From: Bacillota bacterium
GTDB taxonomy: Bacteria > Bacillota > Clostridia > Lachnospirales > Lachnospiraceae
Reading direction: 5' to 3'
Length of the DNA stretch: 7,226 nucleotides
Assembly: GCA_022717655.1 (NCBI GenBank)
Contig: JAIIAN010000153.1
Coordinates: 1-7,226, forward strand
Position 1 is the first letter of the stretch, and every line of letters begins with the position of its first letter. The notes below the pieces were generated by a model. That model was not told where the DNA came from and searched no databases. It saw only the letters and a program-made list of their open reading frames with translations. Position numbers and translations under genes: made by a program. Positions 6,019 to 7,226 of this stretch are shown here, one piece after another.

Positions 6019-6039
6019 TAAAAGGGGCTGACTGCCCCT
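6019..6039 (-). terminator. Hairpin with T-run downstream of the variable-protein gene
   Basis: On the minus strand AGGGGC, a five-base loop AGTCA and GCCCCT (6023-6039) form a six-bp GC-rich stem followed by TTTTATG. It starts 22 bases after the stop codon at 6062. It has the form of an intrinsic terminator with a rather short T-run. DGR targets often also carry a GC-rich hairpin just after the variable repeat that aids retrohoming, so this structure may have had that role. Late phage genes continue downstream, which would argue for partial read-through. Confidence 0.6.
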
Positions 6040-6061
6040 CTGCTTCGCATTCACCCCGTTT

Positions 6062-7225
6062 TTAACCCTCACTACCAGGTGCTCCGAGAGAGCCGTTCCA
6101 GCAAGCGTGAGACGGACCAACGGACGAGTCACGGCAAGGAACGCCGCCATCACCGCCGATGTACAAGGCACCCCAACACCAAGCGGTACGAACACCAGAC
6201 GCCGCCGGACCCCGATAGAAGCCAGCTCCCACTCCAACGCCGCTACCGCTTGCCGTTGTAGCCTCTGGCCAAAGAACATCATCATCAATAATGTTGTCCG
6301 TGATGTACGTCCATGCTCCTCCCGTTCCTGCCGGGTAGACAAGGTGCGCTCCCTTAATCTGATCGTAATTCTCATTGACGGAAGAACCAACTTTCGACTG
6401 GTCATAGCACTTGAAGCAGTCAAAATTGTAATTTCCGTCTGCATCCGTGCTCCACTGCCACAGCTCATCCGAAACAATCAAGTATGATCCATTCATGAAC
6501 TCAACGCCCTGAATCATTCCAGGTTCTTTTCCGGATGTTGGGCTGTATCGGCTACCATCTCTACCCAGTACGTTATCATTCCATCCGGAATAGTACGGAG
6601 CGGTAGATAACATCGTGGTTCCGGCTACTGTGTCAAAAATCTTTCCTCCATTGTCCACGTACACTGCGGAATAGTCTGTGCCGTCAATGTTCACAGTCTC
6701 AATCGCTGTGATTAACTTCGCATCAAAAATGGAGTATGCACTGGCAGCGTTTCTATCGGTCGATGCATTGGTTCCCAGCATGACCGCAGAACCCACGAAC
6801 AGGTTTGCCGCCTGCGCTGTGGTCAGAATCACTCGCTCTACTCCGGTCTCAGCCACAGCTACCGTATACTGGAAACTGTAGCTCGTACAACCTTCGATTT
6901 TTCCGGAATTTCCTTTACGTCCATATTTCAATCGCATCATAGCATCCAGGAACTTGATAAGAGATCCAGAAGCTCCGGAATACTGTGCTCCTCTGCCTCG
7001 CCATCTGTTTACGCCTGTCTGGTGGGATGTTCGGTTGACCGGCTTCAATCCGGTTCCGCAGGTAATACCTCCGTCAGCATCGATACCGGCATAATATTTC
7101 GGGTGCGCCACGTATTCATGTACTTTCCCTGTTCTATCTTTTCCCTCCGGCCATCTTTTGTAACCTGGTGCCGGGTGGCATCTGGTTTTCAGATACTTAT
7201 AGTCCTTGTCCTTCCACTCACGCTT
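6062..7225 (-). CDS. DGR-variable phage tail/receptor-binding-type protein (partial, 5' end outside window)
   Basis: The frame is open from the right edge to TAA at 6062 (387 visible codons); a GTG at 7111 is internal, since the 38 codons before it are open and protein-like. The visible N-terminal part (GYKRWPEGKDRTGKVHEYVAH near 21-41) starts a region rich in Gly, Ala, Thr and Ser, typical of phage tail-fibre or virion surface proteins. From about residue 225 (EPGMIQGVEFMNGSYLIVSD) to the end the layout fits a C-type-lectin/FGE-like fold as in DGR variable proteins, with Trp-rich segments, Cys350, Cys364 and Cys375, and GALYIGG. The last 55 residues (from Gly333) are the variable repeat; Tyr337, Gly339 and Val345 correspond to Asn, Asn and Asp in the template. 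The protein probably binds the host surface. Position upstream of the lysis genes supports a tail location. Confidence 0.82.
   Translation of the reverse strand, partial: KREWKDKDYKYLKTRCHPAPGYKRWPEGKDRTGKVHEYVAHPKYYAGIDADGGITCGTGLKPVNRTSHQTGVNRWRGRGAQYSGASGSLIKFLDAMMRLKYGRKGNSGKIEGCTSYSFQYTVAVAETGVERVILTTAQAANLFVGSAVMLGTNASTDRNAASAYSIFDAKLITAIETVNIDGTDYSAVYVDNGGKIFDTVAGTTMLSTAPYYSGWNDNVLGRDGSRYSPTSGKEPGMIQGVEFMNGSYLIVSDELWQWSTDADGNYNFDCFKCYDQSKVGSSVNENYDQIKGAHLVYPAGTGGAWTYITDNIIDDDVLWPEATTASGSGVGVGAGFYRGPAASGVRTAWCWGALYIGGDGGVPCRDSSVGPSHACWNGSLGAPGSEG
6190..6231 (-). repeat. Variable repeat (VR) segment matching the truncated template
   Basis: This is the part of the variable repeat for which a template counterpart survives, inside codons for GFYRGPAASGV. 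The complete variable repeat probably continues to near the stop codon at 6062. On the coding strand the stretch 6231 to about 6090 is strikingly poor in adenine (roughly 7 percent), as expected after repeated adenine mutagenesis. Confidence 0.8.
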
Positions 7226-7226
7226 G

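Noticed and set aside
5998..6477. A 159-codon minus-strand ORF overlapping the variable-protein gene
   Set aside because: It is an out-of-frame shadow of that gene, very rich in Arg and Ser, and runs through the hairpin after the stop.
6107..6487. Plus-strand ORF of 126 codons across the variable repeat
   Set aside because: Antisense shadow of the variable gene; Arg-rich, without a ribosome binding site.
7109..7111. GTG at 7111 as start of the variable protein
   Set aside because: The same frame is open without stops to the right edge and encodes plausible protein; no ribosome binding site precedes this GTG.

Overview
The window looks like the junction between a Firmicutes chromosome and an integrated prophage. 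Everything convincing reads on the minus strand. The host is most likely a gut-type Clostridia species, perhaps Lachnospiraceae. That is an inference from the low-GC host part, the strong GGAGG ribosome binding sites, the glucan/choline-type cell-wall repeats and the phage gene families.

Host part (about 1-2900). A compact three-gene unit reads leftwards from a near-consensus sigma-A promoter (2869-2897): an AI-2E/YtvI-family membrane protein (1503-2825), D-aminoacyl-tRNA deacylase dtd (1050-1502, whose ATG directly abuts the upstream TAA), and a secreted cell-wall-binding repeat protein (1-1035). The last gene starts with GTG, has a signal peptide, a long acidic linker and at least eight 20-22-residue aromatic repeats, and runs off the left edge.

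Junction (about 2900-3134). This 240-base gap has no substantial gene. It holds a perfect tandem 11-bp repeat (2971-2992), which may be integrase arm sites beside an attachment site, and an 11-codon ORF with a good ribosome binding site.

Prophage part (3135-7226). In transcription order (right to left) it holds: a tail-associated variable protein (6062-7225, 5' end beyond the window), the wreck of a diversity-generating retroelement (DGR), a DUF4376-like phage protein (5041-5739), a small CmpB-like membrane protein (4607-5041), a 53-aa protein (4449-4610), a toxin-secretion/phage-lysis type holin (3931-4371) and an endolysin with an Amidase_5/NlpC-P60-like domain plus a peptidoglycan-binding domain (3135-3929). 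Most of these genes abut or overlap by a few bases, as in a late phage operon ending in the lysis cassette next to the attachment site.

The most interesting feature is the DGR remnant. A 42-base segment at 5934-5975 matches the 3' part of the variable-protein gene (6190-6231). On the minus strand all five mismatches fall on adenines of the 5934-5975 copy (5 of 7 A changed, 0 of 35 other bases). This is the signature of DGR template-to-variable-repeat transfer. The template copy breaks off and continues directly into what looks like the last codons of the DGR reverse transcriptase, and that tail also carries a 13-bp tandem duplication that shifts its frame. So a deletion appears to have removed the rest of the template and nearly all of the reverse transcriptase, leaving the variable receptor-binding-type protein locked in one form unless a reverse transcriptase acts in trans.
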